Position numbers and translations under genes: made by a program | Part shown: piece after piece, positions 1-6,382 of the stretch | Position numbering within the stretch: position 1 is the stretch's first letter | How the letters are laid out: each line of letters opens with the position of its first letter | Source of the DNA: DATEEW01 sp035273665 | Lineage (GTDB): Bacteria > Pseudomonadota > Gammaproteobacteria > Burkholderiales > SG8-39 | Assembly: GCA_035273665.1 (NCBI GenBank) | Contig: DATEOW010000141.1 | Location: forward strand, 1 to 7,053 | Length of the DNA stretch: 7,053 nucleotides | Direction of reading: 5' to 3' | Notes under the pieces: generated by a model | What the model saw: the letters and a program-made list of their open reading frames with translations, nothing else | Databases searched by the model: none | Told to the model about the DNA's origin: nothing

Positions 1-4
1 TCAT
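1..4 (-). CDS. Possible start codon of a coupled downstream gene (partial)
   Basis: The last codons of the PqiA-like gene read ATGA on the minus strand: TGA at 3-1 is its stop, and an ATG occupies 4-2. A four-base start/stop overlap of this kind is typical of translationally coupled operon genes, and PqiA-domain genes commonly occur in runs. Only the start codon is inside the window and no Shine-Dalgarno sequence precedes it, so this is a suggestion only. Confidence 0.3.
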
Positions 5-636
5 GCTGTAGCACCGGAGGTTGCACGACGAGTCCTTGCGCGACGGCGCAATTCGGACACACGCTCCCATAGATCGTCCGCTTCAAAGTTTGCTGCGGCG
101 GCGGCAAGCAACACGATTAAGGCGGCAAACGCCCACAACGCGATACCGGGAACGACCTTCGCAATGCCGGCTAGTTTTACGAGAGAAACCAGCACCCCTA
201 AGATGAAGACCTCGACCATGCCCCATTGCTTCATCGTATGAACGAGACGGAATGCAACGTCGATGCGCGGCGGGACAACACCTTGGTGCAAAGGGATCAA
301 CATATAAAGCATGCTGCCGATTTGTAAGATGGGGCTTGCAACCGTCGTGACGAATACCAAGACGCCCACGCCAAGCATGCCCTGCTGCTCCAGTGCACGG
401 GCGGCGCCGAATAGTGTTGCCACAGTGCGCTGTCCTTGAATCTCCATCGCGACGATGGGAAATGAGGCGGACACGACGAATAGCAACGCCGCGCCTACAA
501 GGCACGCGAGGGTGCGGCGCAAACCGTCCGGACGATGACGGCGCAGGCAGGCCCCGCATCGCGCGCATTGCATGCTTCTACCGGGAGGAATGGCGACCGG
601 CTTTTGCAATAAATCGCATTCGTGGCAAGCGATCAT
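1..636 (-). CDS. PqiA-family inner-membrane protein (single-domain)
   Basis: Complete 211-aa protein resembling paraquat-inducible protein A. The N-terminus carries two cysteine clusters (C4-x2-C7 and C24-x2-C27-x2-C30), like the metal-binding-type cysteines of PqiA/YebS proteins. About four hydrophobic membrane segments follow (roughly residues 42-64, 88-113, 140-161 and 163-183), then a basic Arg-rich tail. Classical PqiA is about twice this length and has two such domains, so this is a one-domain version; such short forms usually sit beside a second PqiA gene and a PqiB/MCE-type gene, which would lie left of the window. The family works with MCE proteins in envelope lipid transport and membrane integrity; that role is family knowledge, not shown here. 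The ATG at 636 has no strong ribosome binding site. The gene is divergent from the small gene at 733. Confidence 0.88.
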   Translation of the reverse strand: MIACHECDLLQKPVAIPPGRSMQCARCGACLRRHRPDGLRRTLACLVGAALLFVVSASFPIVAMEIQGQRTVATLFGAARALEQQGMLGVGVLVFVTTVASPILQIGSMLYMLIPLHQGVVPPRIDVAFRLVHTMKQWGMVEVFILGVLVSLVKLAGIAKVVPGIALWAFAALIVLLAAAAANFEADDLWERVSELRRRARTRRATSGATA

Positions 637-732
637 GGCGATGTTAGGCTCTTGTTATGGACTTCACGCTACCCCGCTCGTTCGATTCGGTCGTGGTAGT
701 GTGCAGCCTTCCTTGATTATTTGGGAACCGTC

Positions 733-990
733 ATGGACGACACCCGCAAAGGTTTGAGTATTCACTTCAACGATGGCAGCAGCGCCACCTTTGATTTTCC
801 GACGCAAGCGAGCGATGCGAGCGTGATCACACGCCGCATCGAGGATTTGCTTAAACATCAGTATTTGATGATCGAAGCCGAGGGCGCGTTGTTGTTGTAT
901 CCCCTCTCGAACATCCGCAGCTTGCAGGTGTTTCCAGCGCCGGAAATTCTTCCGGAGAACTGCATCAAGGGTGCTCGAATTTCCGGCTGA
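733..990 (+). CDS. Small conserved-looking hypothetical protein, 85 aa
   Basis: Not recognised as a named family. The ATG at 733 gives 85 aa; an in-frame TTG at 721 would add four residues. A weak GGGAA lies just upstream of the ATG. The protein is soluble-looking, with no signal peptide or membrane segment. Residues 7-23 look like a beta hairpin (GLSIHFNDGSSATFDFP), residues 30-42 like a helix (SVITRRIEDLLKH), and residues 43-68 like further strands (YLMIEAEGALLLYPLSNIRSLQVF). The pattern suggests a compact alpha/beta fold of the kind seen in small uncharacterised proteobacterial proteins. It is divergent from the PqiA-like gene and convergent with the receiver-domain gene, whose stop lies 20 bp away. 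Coding is supported by the protein-like residue pattern and by the absence of any better ORF here. No function is proposed. Confidence 0.72.
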   Translation: MDDTRKGLSIHFNDGSSATFDFPTQASDASVITRRIEDLLKHQYLMIEAEGALLLYPLSNIRSLQVFPAPEILPENCIKGARISG

Positions 991-1010
991 ACGGCGATTC
1001 ATCGTCTGCC

Positions 1011-1385
1011 TCATTTAGATGGGGACGCGTTGTCGATCGCAGTCAACAGCGTTTTCTCGTCGAGCGGTTTGCAGAGATAAGTTTTTGCCCCGGCAGCCAG
1101 GCACTGCATCTGCGCGCCGGGCTCGTCGTGTGCGGTGAGGATCACGGTCGGCAAGAGCGTGCCGAGTCGAGTGATTTCGTTCAAGACATCGAGACCGCTC
1201 ATCTCGGGCATGTGCAGGTCCAAAATCAGACAGTCCGGCCGCCGCAATGCCAGCGAATCGAGAAAGCTGCGCCCGGAATCGAAGGTCTGTGCTTCCATGT
1301 CCGACGACGACAACAAGCGCTGCAGCGCCTTGCGCACTGCCGCTTCATCGTCTACGACCGCGATGAACTTGCGTTTGTAGGGCAT
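1011..1385 (-). CDS. Stand-alone receiver (CheY-like) response regulator
   Basis: A 124-aa protein made up of one receiver domain and no output domain. From the ATG at 1385, the acidic pair is D12-D13 (VVDDE), the phospho-acceptor aspartate is D56 (LILDLHMPEMSG), the switch threonine is T84 (VILTAHDE) and the conserved lysine is K106 (CKPLDE). All catalytic positions are therefore present and it should be phosphorylated. A TTG three bases upstream is an alternative start; a GGATGG serves as a weak ribosome binding site. It lies downstream of the kinase and FixJ-type regulator in the same direction, but 104 bp away and preceded by its own copy of the repeated dyad. That suggests separate transcription. 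A plausible role is to accept phosphoryl groups from the neighbouring kinase as a competitor, a sink or a second branch; this is inference. Confidence 0.93.
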   Translation of the reverse strand: MPYKRKFIAVVDDEAAVRKALQRLLSSSDMEAQTFDSGRSFLDSLALRRPDCLILDLHMPEMSGLDVLNEITRLGTLLPTVILTAHDEPGAQMQCLAAGAKTYLCKPLDEKTLLTAIDNASPSK

Positions 1386-1391
1386 CAAACC

Positions 1392-1432
1392 ATCCGAACA
1401 GCCAAGCCGGCATTAGCTTGGATTCGAACAGC
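1392..1432 (-). repeat. Direct repeats flanking a small hairpin in the receiver-gene leader
   Basis: On the plus strand, ATCCGAACAGC (1392-1402) and ATTCGAACAGC (1422-1432) are direct repeats with one mismatch. Between them, CCAAGC (1402-1407) and GCTTGG (1416-1421) form a 6-bp inverted repeat with an 8-nt loop. The block lies just before the receiver gene's start codon, so it would be in that gene's mRNA leader. Its function is unknown; it may be a regulatory structure or chance. Confidence 0.4.
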
Positions 1433-1448
1433 TATCCCCCCTTCCCGT

Positions 1449-1466
1449 AATTGGACCTTGGTCCCA
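1449..1466 (-). promoter_or_regulatory. Dyad operator candidate, copy A (upstream of receiver gene)
   Basis: Minus strand reads TGGGACCAAGGTCCAATT. The core is a 5-bp inverted repeat GGACC-AA-GGTCC. It lies between the FixJ-type gene stop and the receiver gene, and ends 63 nt before that gene's start codon. It matches copy B at 17 of 18 positions. A GGAT follows 11-15 nt downstream (1437-1434), as it does after copies B and C. The size and symmetry suit a dimeric DNA-binding protein; the identity of the protein is inferred. Confidence 0.68.
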
Positions 1467-1489
1467 TTTTTAACCGGGGCGTCGCTTTT

Positions 1490-2119
1490 TTAAGCGCTCG
1501 TCAGATCGCTTTCATAGGCGCTTCGCACCAAGTCGGCCAGCGTCTCGACTTGCATTTTTTCCATGACCCGCTGGCGATGCACTTTGACCGTTTTCTCCGC
1601 GATGCCCAGTTCCACGGCAATGCGCTTGTTGAGGCGACCGGCGACGACGCCACGCATTACTTCTCGCTCTCGCTTGGTTAGCGCGGCCAGCTTTGCCTGT
1701 GTGCTGGCACGTGCTGCTTGACTAGTGCGTATCGCCCGTCCTCTCTCAATGGCGGTTCGCACGGCGGCGAGCAAGGTCTCTTCGTCGAACGGTTTGGTGA
1801 GGAAATCGACTGCGCCGGCTTTCATCGCGCGCACACTCGTAGGCACGTCACTTTGCCCGGTCATAAAGACGATTGAAGCATTTCTCCCCGCCTTCGTCAT
1901 GGCGGATTGCACTTGCAGTCCATTCAACTCGGGCATTGAAACGTCCATGACAATGCAATCGGGCGCTGGGCTTTGTTCTTTTTCTAGTAGAGGGATAGGC
2001 GATTCAAAAGTGAAGGCCTCGTAGCCGGAGGCTCGCAGAAGCCGAGCCACGCCTTGCAAAATACTTGGGTCGTCGTCAACGACAAAAACCGTAGGTGCCG
2101 CCTGTGTATTCGACATCAT
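1490..2119 (-). CDS. FixJ/NarL-type response regulator with LuxR HTH
   Basis: A 209-aa transcription factor with a receiver domain (about residues 9-125) and a C-terminal LuxR/FixJ helix-turn-helix (about 144-205). Visible phosphorylation residues are D15-D17 (VVDDD), acceptor D59 (VMDVSMPELNG), T87 (FMTGQ) and K109 (LTKPFDE). The DNA-binding part shows LTKREREV (147-154) and the recognition-helix stretch IAEKTVKVHRQRVMEKM (173-189). The start chosen is the ATG at 2119, whose ATGA overlaps the kinase stop codon; GGGGAG in the kinase's last codons is its ribosome binding site. A longer reading frame upstream lies within the kinase gene and is rejected. With the kinase it forms a translationally coupled two-component pair. 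It is the likeliest binder of the repeated dyad sites in this window, by location only. Confidence 0.95.
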   Translation of the reverse strand: MMSNTQAAPTVFVVDDDPSILQGVARLLRASGYEAFTFESPIPLLEKEQSPAPDCIVMDVSMPELNGLQVQSAMTKAGRNASIVFMTGQSDVPTSVRAMKAGAVDFLTKPFDEETLLAAVRTAIERGRAIRTSQAARASTQAKLAALTKREREVMRGVVAGRLNKRIAVELGIAEKTVKVHRQRVMEKMQVETLADLVRSAYESDLTSA

Positions 2120-3798
2120 GATTTCTTCTCCCCTAAGGGTAATGCGATGTTTAAAGTCGCTCCGCCGCTTTGATTGTTTTGCGCCCATAGCTTTCCCGAG
2201 TGTGCTTCGAGAATGCTACGAGAAATTGATAGCCCCAGACCCATACCCTGCTCCTTGGTCGTGAAGAAGGGTAGAAAAATCTTATCCAGCAATTGTGCCG
2301 ACAGGCCCGATCCGTTATCGGCAACACTCATGCAAAAGTCATTACCTTCCACAAAGGTCGAAATGACCAGGCGGCGTTCGCCGATGTTCGCGCTCATCGC
2401 CTCCGCGGCGTTCACGATCAGATTAAGCAGCACTTGTTGCAATTGAACGCGATCGGCTTTTACTAGCGGTAGCGCCGATGACAACGAGGTTTTCAGCGTG
2501 ATTTGGCGTGCCACCAAATCTCCCCGGACCAAGCTCAGCGTCTCATGCAGCATCGCGTTGATATCGACTTGTTCCGGGTGTGTCTCGCCCTGGCTGAGCA
2601 GCGTGCGCAATCGGCGGATCACCTCCCCCGCTCGCTTATCGTCGTCCACGATATCCTTGAGAATTTCACGCAGCTCGTTCTGATCCACATGTTCCCGCTG
2701 TAAAAATTTCTGCGCTGCCTGCGCGTTACACAGGATTGCGGTTAAGGGTTGATTGAGTTCATGCGCAAGTGCGCCCGATAGTTGGCCCAGTACCGCGACG
2801 CGAGTCAGGTGCGTCATGTGGCGACGTTGTTCATGCGCTTCTTGCTCGGTGCGATTGCGTTCTTCAAGGATGGCGGCAAGCAGCAGGAAGGGAAACGACA
2901 CGACGATCAAAAACACCTGTAGTAGCCGCATGTTTTCCGCGACGGATTCTGCTTGGAAGAGACGGTGTCCATGGATTGCGCCCCAGATGGCGCAAAGCGT
3001 AATGAGAAGGAGCGCCATACTGGTCCCTTGAAGCCCCAATCGCACGGCGGCCCAAAGTAAGAAGGGGAGAATGGCCAACATCGCAACGGAGGCGGAGTTC
3101 TCACCCAGCGCTTCGCTGAATACGATCCCGCTGACAACGAGCACACCTAATACAAGCGCTGCTCCTTCCAGGTGTTGGGCAAGAGGTCGCGTGTGAAGGA
3201 TTGCGGCGCACTCCTTCCAAATCAGGATAAAGGGCACAAAAATCAGAGTGGCCAAGACATTGGAATAAAAACGTGTCTGCCACAACTGTGAGAATGCGCC
3301 CTGTCCCCATCCGATCATTTTGATGAGCGCGATATCGATAAACGAAGAGAGAAAGGGCGCGAGCAGCGCACCGCAAACCACAAAAACATGGAGCTCACGC
3401 AGATTGGTGAAACGCAAGGGCCCGCGCAAACGCCATTGGATCAAACCGGCGCCAATCAGTGCCTCGCCACAGTTGCTCAAAAACCATGCGAACACCTGCA
3501 ATGCGGGAACGTTGCCTGGAAGCTGCGCAAGCAGATGTGCCGGAAATGCCGCGAGAAGGAACAGCCACCAATGACGCGGTGTGCTGCATAACAGCGCAGC
3601 GAGCAATATGGCATTAGGCGGCCACAGCGTTGAAACGGCTTGGGGGTGAAAGGTGAGCGCGAAGCCCAGTTGCGCGGCGAGATAGTAGCCGACGAAAACG
3701 AGCACGGCGCCGGACCATAGCGGTCGCAGCGGAGACCTGAAGGTCGCCGATAGCCCGTCTTCGAAACTGGGTCCCTGCCGGACCGTTTCCGCACGCAT
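2116..3798 (-). CDS. MASE1-type membrane sensor histidine kinase
   Basis: A 560-aa sensor kinase. About residues 29-312 are strongly hydrophobic, with eight or more membrane segments resembling the MASE1 integral-membrane sensor domain (for example the FHPQAVSTLWPPNAILLAAL stretch). A short linker (LEERNRTEQEAHEQ) follows, then the dimerisation/phosphotransfer box with H346 (GALAHELNQPLTAI) and an ATPase domain with N-box N463 (NLIVNAAEAM), G1 D494-G498 (DNGSG), F-box FLPFFTTK and G2 GMGLGLS (518-524). No PAS or GAF domain is seen, so sensing is probably through the membrane part; the ligand is unknown. The start at 3798 is preferred because AGGGGA lies 7 nt upstream. An in-frame ATG at 3843 would add 15 residues but has no ribosome binding site. 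The stop overlaps the start of the FixJ-type regulator, its expected phosphorylation partner. Confidence 0.94.
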   Translation of the reverse strand: MRAETVRQGPSFEDGLSATFRSPLRPLWSGAVLVFVGYYLAAQLGFALTFHPQAVSTLWPPNAILLAALLCSTPRHWWLFLLAAFPAHLLAQLPGNVPALQVFAWFLSNCGEALIGAGLIQWRLRGPLRFTNLRELHVFVVCGALLAPFLSSFIDIALIKMIGWGQGAFSQLWQTRFYSNVLATLIFVPFILIWKECAAILHTRPLAQHLEGAALVLGVLVVSGIVFSEALGENSASVAMLAILPFLLWAAVRLGLQGTSMALLLITLCAIWGAIHGHRLFQAESVAENMRLLQVFLIVVSFPFLLLAAILEERNRTEQEAHEQRRHMTHLTRVAVLGQLSGALAHELNQPLTAILCNAQAAQKFLQREHVDQNELREILKDIVDDDKRAGEVIRRLRTLLSQGETHPEQVDINAMLHETLSLVRGDLVARQITLKTSLSSALPLVKADRVQLQQVLLNLIVNAAEAMSANIGERRLVISTFVEGNDFCMSVADNGSGLSAQLLDKIFLPFFTTKEQGMGLGLSISRSILEAHSGKLWAQNNQSGGATLNIALPLGEKKS

Positions 3799-3825
3799 GG
3801 CCGTTCCCCTACGGACGCGTTTTAC

Positions 3826-3841
3826 GCCGGTTAATACCGGC
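3826..3841. repeat. Small perfect inverted repeat upstream of kinase start
   Basis: GCCGGT and ACCGGC (3826-3831 and 3836-3841) flank TAAT, a 6-bp stem with a 4-nt loop, 28 bp before the preferred kinase start. If the 3843 start were used, the repeat would lie inside the coding region. It could be an operator half-pair or a leader hairpin; nothing more can be said. Confidence 0.35.
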
Positions 3842-3899
3842 ATTTTTGTTGTGCGCCGCTGACCCCGGCAGTGTATGAGATTTGGCAGCCCTCAACTAC

Positions 3900-3953
3900 C
3901 CCGGCTGATCTAGATTCGTGCGTCCCGCTCGCCCTGAAATCTAATCGGCCGGG
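3900..3953. repeat. Long imperfect inverted repeat in the intergenic gap
   Basis: The arms at 3900-3916 and 3938-3953 are complementary along about 15 pairs, apart from one T/G pair and one bulged C (3910), and are separated by a 21-nt loop. The arms share the pattern CCCGGCyGAT(c)TAGATT. No T-run follows on either strand, so it is not a standard intrinsic terminator. It sits in the gap (3844-4037) between the end of the DUF2950 gene and the kinase gene, both on the minus strand. It may end transcription in a factor-dependent way, protect an mRNA end, or be a regulator site for the kinase gene. The rest of the gap shows no gene and no convincing promoter. Confidence 0.55.
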
Positions 3954-4037
3954 CGGAATGCGCGGATGCTCCCGGTACCGCAGCGGCGCTGGAGTTCTAG
4001 GACAACCTATTGAATCGGAACAGTAAAGGCTCGTAGG

Positions 4038-4937
4038 TCAAATCGCATCGTCCACCTTTTTCCAGCTAGCATCGGGGTCAAAGCGCGTCATTGCACCGGC
4101 GATGGCAGCGGAATTCGGGCCGAGATCTTTCTGATACAACTGACCGTCATGGCTGAGTAGAAAACTCATGACGCCGGTATCGCCATATCTGACCGGCCAC
4201 GCGACGAGCCCAAACCCGCTCACCATGCGGCCCTTGATCAAGTAGCTATAAGCGCCGCCGGGTGCGGCCCCCCCCTGCCCCTTCAGGATTTTGTAGCGAT
4301 AGCCGTGATAACCCTGGCCCGTTTTCGCTTCAGTCGAGGCGAACAGAGGTCCGAGCGGGCTTTGTGCTTCGCCTTCGTTCACCGTCCAGTACAACCCGTC
4401 GTGTTTGCCGGGTGTGCTGACAAATTTCTGTGCGTACTGCAGGACGCTATCGCTGTCGCGATCGAGGCGTGCGTACTCTTTCTGCGCATCGTAATAGGCG
4501 AGTGCAGATTGCATGGCATGCAATTCATTGCGGCCAATGCGGCGCGTACGCATTTCGTCGACACCACCACGCGGATCGAAGCGCCATCCCTCCCCGCTCT
4601 TGATAAGCGGGATTGGCAATGTCCAATCCTCATTACCCACGGCGAGTAGCGCGCGGTCATCGCCGCCCCGGACAATGCGATGCGAATGCGCCCATGCGCT
4701 AAGGAAGCGGTTCACATCATCGCGACCGATGCCCTCGGTCGGAACAAAACGCCGCCAGTCGTTGCCGAGCACTTTGCCCATTGCAATTTCATCGCTCGTG
4801 GCAAGCGCGTCAGTAAACGCCTCTGCCGCGGCTTCGGGGCTCGAATATGCATGTTGTGCGATCGCAGCACATGGGTTTGCTAACAAGCCGACCAACAGCG
4901 TGGCGACCGTGACAATAATATTATTGCGTCGATTCAT
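4038..4937 (-). CDS. Exported DUF2950-family protein
   Basis: A 299-aa protein matching the DUF2950 family, whose biochemical function is not established. Residues 1-27 form a Sec signal peptide (NNIIVTVATLLVGLL core, AIA-Q cleavage), so the mature protein is periplasmic or outer-envelope. Family-like features are the SPEAAAEAFTDAL start of the mature domain, GEGWRFDPRGG (115-125), RRIGRNELHAMQSALAYYDAQKEYA (132-156), GKHDGLYW (177-184) and GYHGYRYKIL (209-218), ending with VMSFLLSHDGQLYQKDLG. Length is normal for the family. The ATG at 4937 has a GGGAG ribosome binding site 6 nt upstream, directly after the DUF3300 stop. The 11-bp gap indicates one operon with DUF3300, a pairing familiar from proteobacterial genomes, so the two probably act together in the envelope. 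Confidence 0.93.
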   Translation of the reverse strand: MNRRNNIIVTVATLLVGLLANPCAAIAQHAYSSPEAAAEAFTDALATSDEIAMGKVLGNDWRRFVPTEGIGRDDVNRFLSAWAHSHRIVRGGDDRALLAVGNEDWTLPIPLIKSGEGWRFDPRGGVDEMRTRRIGRNELHAMQSALAYYDAQKEYARLDRDSDSVLQYAQKFVSTPGKHDGLYWTVNEGEAQSPLGPLFASTEAKTGQGYHGYRYKILKGQGGAAPGGAYSYLIKGRMVSGFGLVAWPVRYGDTGVMSFLLSHDGQLYQKDLGPNSAAIAGAMTRFDPDASWKKVDDAI

Positions 4938-4948
4938 GCCCGTCTCCC

Positions 4949-6226
4949 TTAACGCCGACCGCCACCGCCACGCCCACCACCGCCTCCACGACCACCACCA
5001 CCTCCGCCGAAGGAGCGCGAGCCGCCGCCGCGATCCCCCATTGATTGCCGGCTGGAACTGCCGCGGTCGAAATGCTGTTGCGATTCGCGTCCGTTGCCGG
5101 CATCGCGAAAAGCGTTGTCGCGGCCGCCGCCAAGATCGTTGCCGCGATTGGACGCAACACTATCGCCACCCCGGTTGAAGCCGCTCTCGCCACGGTCAAA
5201 TTCGCCCCTGTCCGCAGCTTGTTGCGCCCGTTCGCGTGTCTGCGGGTCATTGCGCAAACTATCGCGGCCTGCGGTGGGATCCATGCCGCGTTGTTGCAAC
5301 TGCGTTTGAGCTTGTTGGCGTTGCGCGTCGCGGCCGGCATCACGTCCACGGAAAGCGTCTCGCTGCGAGGCGCCGGGAACATCTTTACCGAATTTCTGCC
5401 GGCTACCCTGGTCACGGTAAGGCACGCCTTTGCGGTTGGCTGCGTTGTGCTGGAACTTGTTTTTACTGCGATCGATCTGGTTGTTTCGGTTAATGTTGTT
5501 GTGCTTCTCGATGTCGATATCGACATCGCCGCCGCCCCAATCGCAATCGCCCCACAGCCCCGCGGCGCCGGCGATCCCGATCCCCATGACGATTCCCGCG
5601 CCGATACCATAGCCCGGGTAATAAGCGGGGGGCGGCGGATAGTAATAAGGGGGATACGCCGGATACGGCCAAGTGCCGTATACCACCGTCGGGTTGTAGG
5701 CCGGCACATAGACCACTTCAGGGTTCGTGGGCTCGATCTGAATCACTTGTGTGGTGGATTCGACCACGATCTTTTGCTGCTCCGTCGACTTGAGATTACC
5801 GGCCTCCTTTGCCTTTGCACGCAGGCGTTGCGCGGAGTCAAGCACATCCTTCGACGAGGCTAGGAAAGCATCGCCCAGGTTCTGCACCCAGTCAGGCTTG
5901 TCTCCCATCATCGCCAGCACTTGAGGGAAGGCGGCCAGCGATTTGACACTTGGATCCCATGATTGGCTTTCGACCGCTCTTACGGCGGCGTCGCCTTTCT
6001 GATTCGGATTGGCCTTCGACCATTTTGCTGCATCGGCTACATCTGCCGGATAAGTGGCGGCCATCAATACTTGCGACAGCAGGGAATCGGGATACAGCGC
6101 GATCGGCGCGACCATCTGATCGAGCTGCTCAGGGCTAAAAGACGGCGCTTCCTGCGCCGAGGCCGCCGGTAACAGCGACAAGGCGCAAAACCATGCGAGC
6201 GCAAATCGAAGCATTGGATTCATCAT
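4949..6226 (-). CDS. Exported DUF3300-family protein with Gly/Arg-rich tail
   Basis: A 425-aa protein. It has a signal peptide (1-24, cleavage ASA-Q), then a DUF3300 domain (about 33-185: LDQMVAPIALYPDSLLSQVLMAATYP, and later PEVVYVPAYNPTVVYG). A Tyr/Pro-rich segment (187-207), a small-residue hydrophobic stretch (GIGAGIVMGIGIAGAAG, 207-223) and an acidic motif with one Cys (WGDCDWGGGDVDIDIE, 225-240) follow. A long polar, Asn/Gln/Arg/Asp-rich low-complexity region then ends in an RGGGGG-type tail (398-425). Function is unknown; envelope location is inferred from the signal peptide. The ATG at 6226 follows GGAGAGGG; a second ATG at 6223 is possible, and an upstream TTG (6244) is rejected because it would put the ribosome binding site inside the gene. 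It is first in the operon with DUF2950, preceded by dyad copy B. Confidence 0.92.
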   Translation of the reverse strand: MMNPMLRFALAWFCALSLLPAASAQEAPSFSPEQLDQMVAPIALYPDSLLSQVLMAATYPADVADAAKWSKANPNQKGDAAVRAVESQSWDPSVKSLAAFPQVLAMMGDKPDWVQNLGDAFLASSKDVLDSAQRLRAKAKEAGNLKSTEQQKIVVESTTQVIQIEPTNPEVVYVPAYNPTVVYGTWPYPAYPPYYYPPPPAYYPGYGIGAGIVMGIGIAGAAGLWGDCDWGGGDVDIDIEKHNNINRNNQIDRSKNKFQHNAANRKGVPYRDQGSRQKFGKDVPGASQRDAFRGRDAGRDAQRQQAQTQLQQRGMDPTAGRDSLRNDPQTRERAQQAADRGEFDRGESGFNRGGDSVASNRGNDLGGGRDNAFRDAGNGRESQQHFDRGSSSRQSMGDRGGGSRSFGGGGGGRGGGGGRGGGGRR

Positions 6227-6280
6227 GAGTTTTTCCCTCTCCAAGGGTGATGCACGCTAACGCTAAATCCAACCTCCGGA

Positions 6281-6298
6281 AATTGGACTTTGGTCCCA
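6281..6298 (-). promoter_or_regulatory. Dyad operator candidate, copy B (upstream of DUF3300 operon)
   Basis: Minus strand reads TGGGACCAAAGTCCAATT, one base different from copy A and one from copy C. It ends 54 nt before the DUF3300 start codon, with a GGAT at 6270-6267 as in copies A and C. It faces copy C in the divergent promoter region. Confidence 0.7.
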
Positions 6299-6309
6299 CG
6301 ACGGCTCCC

Positions 6310-6327
6310 TGAGACCAAAGTCCAATT
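6310..6327 (+). promoter_or_regulatory. Dyad operator candidate, copy C (upstream of tandem-domain gene)
   Basis: Plus strand reads TGAGACCAAAGTCCAATT, matching copy B at 17 of 18 positions. It ends 55 nt before the ATG of the gene at 6383, nearly the same distance as copy B to its gene. A GGAT follows at 6338-6341. Confidence 0.7.
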
Positions 6328-6382
6328 CCATGAACGGGGATTCGTGCCTAAGCTGCCCTTCTCAAAAACGCACGGAGCCGAT

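Larger units (their letters stand above)
6281..6327. repeat. Perfect 15-bp inverted repeat formed by dyad copies B and C
   Basis: AATTGGACTTTGGTC at 6281-6295 is the exact reverse complement of 6313-6327, with a 17-nt spacer. It lies between two divergent genes, each preceded by its own ribosome binding site. Paired, oppositely oriented operators therefore explain it better than a terminator; no T-run follows. Confidence 0.75.

Noticed and set aside
1482..1496. CGCTT-TTTT-AAGCG as a terminator for the FixJ-type gene
   Set aside because: Only a 5-bp stem overlapping the stop codon, and no T-run follows it in the direction of transcription.
3769..3786. GGTCC and GGACC near the kinase start as another dyad copy
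   Set aside because: The half-sites are in the opposite order (GGTCC-N5-GGACC), lack the flanking bases, and lie inside the kinase coding region.
4513..5178. 221-aa plus-strand frame across the DUF2950/DUF3300 junction
   Set aside because: Antisense to two supported genes; Arg/His/Ser-rich composition typical of a shadow frame.
4921..5709. 262-aa minus-strand frame overlapping DUF3300 and the start of DUF2950
   Set aside because: Shifted frame of the low-complexity DUF3300 tail; Arg/Thr/Ala-rich with no domain.
5045..5863. 272-aa open frame on the plus strand opposite DUF3300
   Set aside because: It lies wholly antisense to a well-supported gene, has no ribosome binding site evidence or recognisable domain, and follows from the codon bias of the opposite strand.
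6281..6327. Reading the 15-bp inverted repeat as an intrinsic terminator
   Set aside because: It lies between two divergent gene starts, has a 17-nt loop and no following T-run.
6290..6382. Upstream extension of the tandem-domain protein to position 6290
   Set aside because: It would translate through dyad copy C, and the signal peptide and ribosome binding site clearly fit the ATG at 6383.
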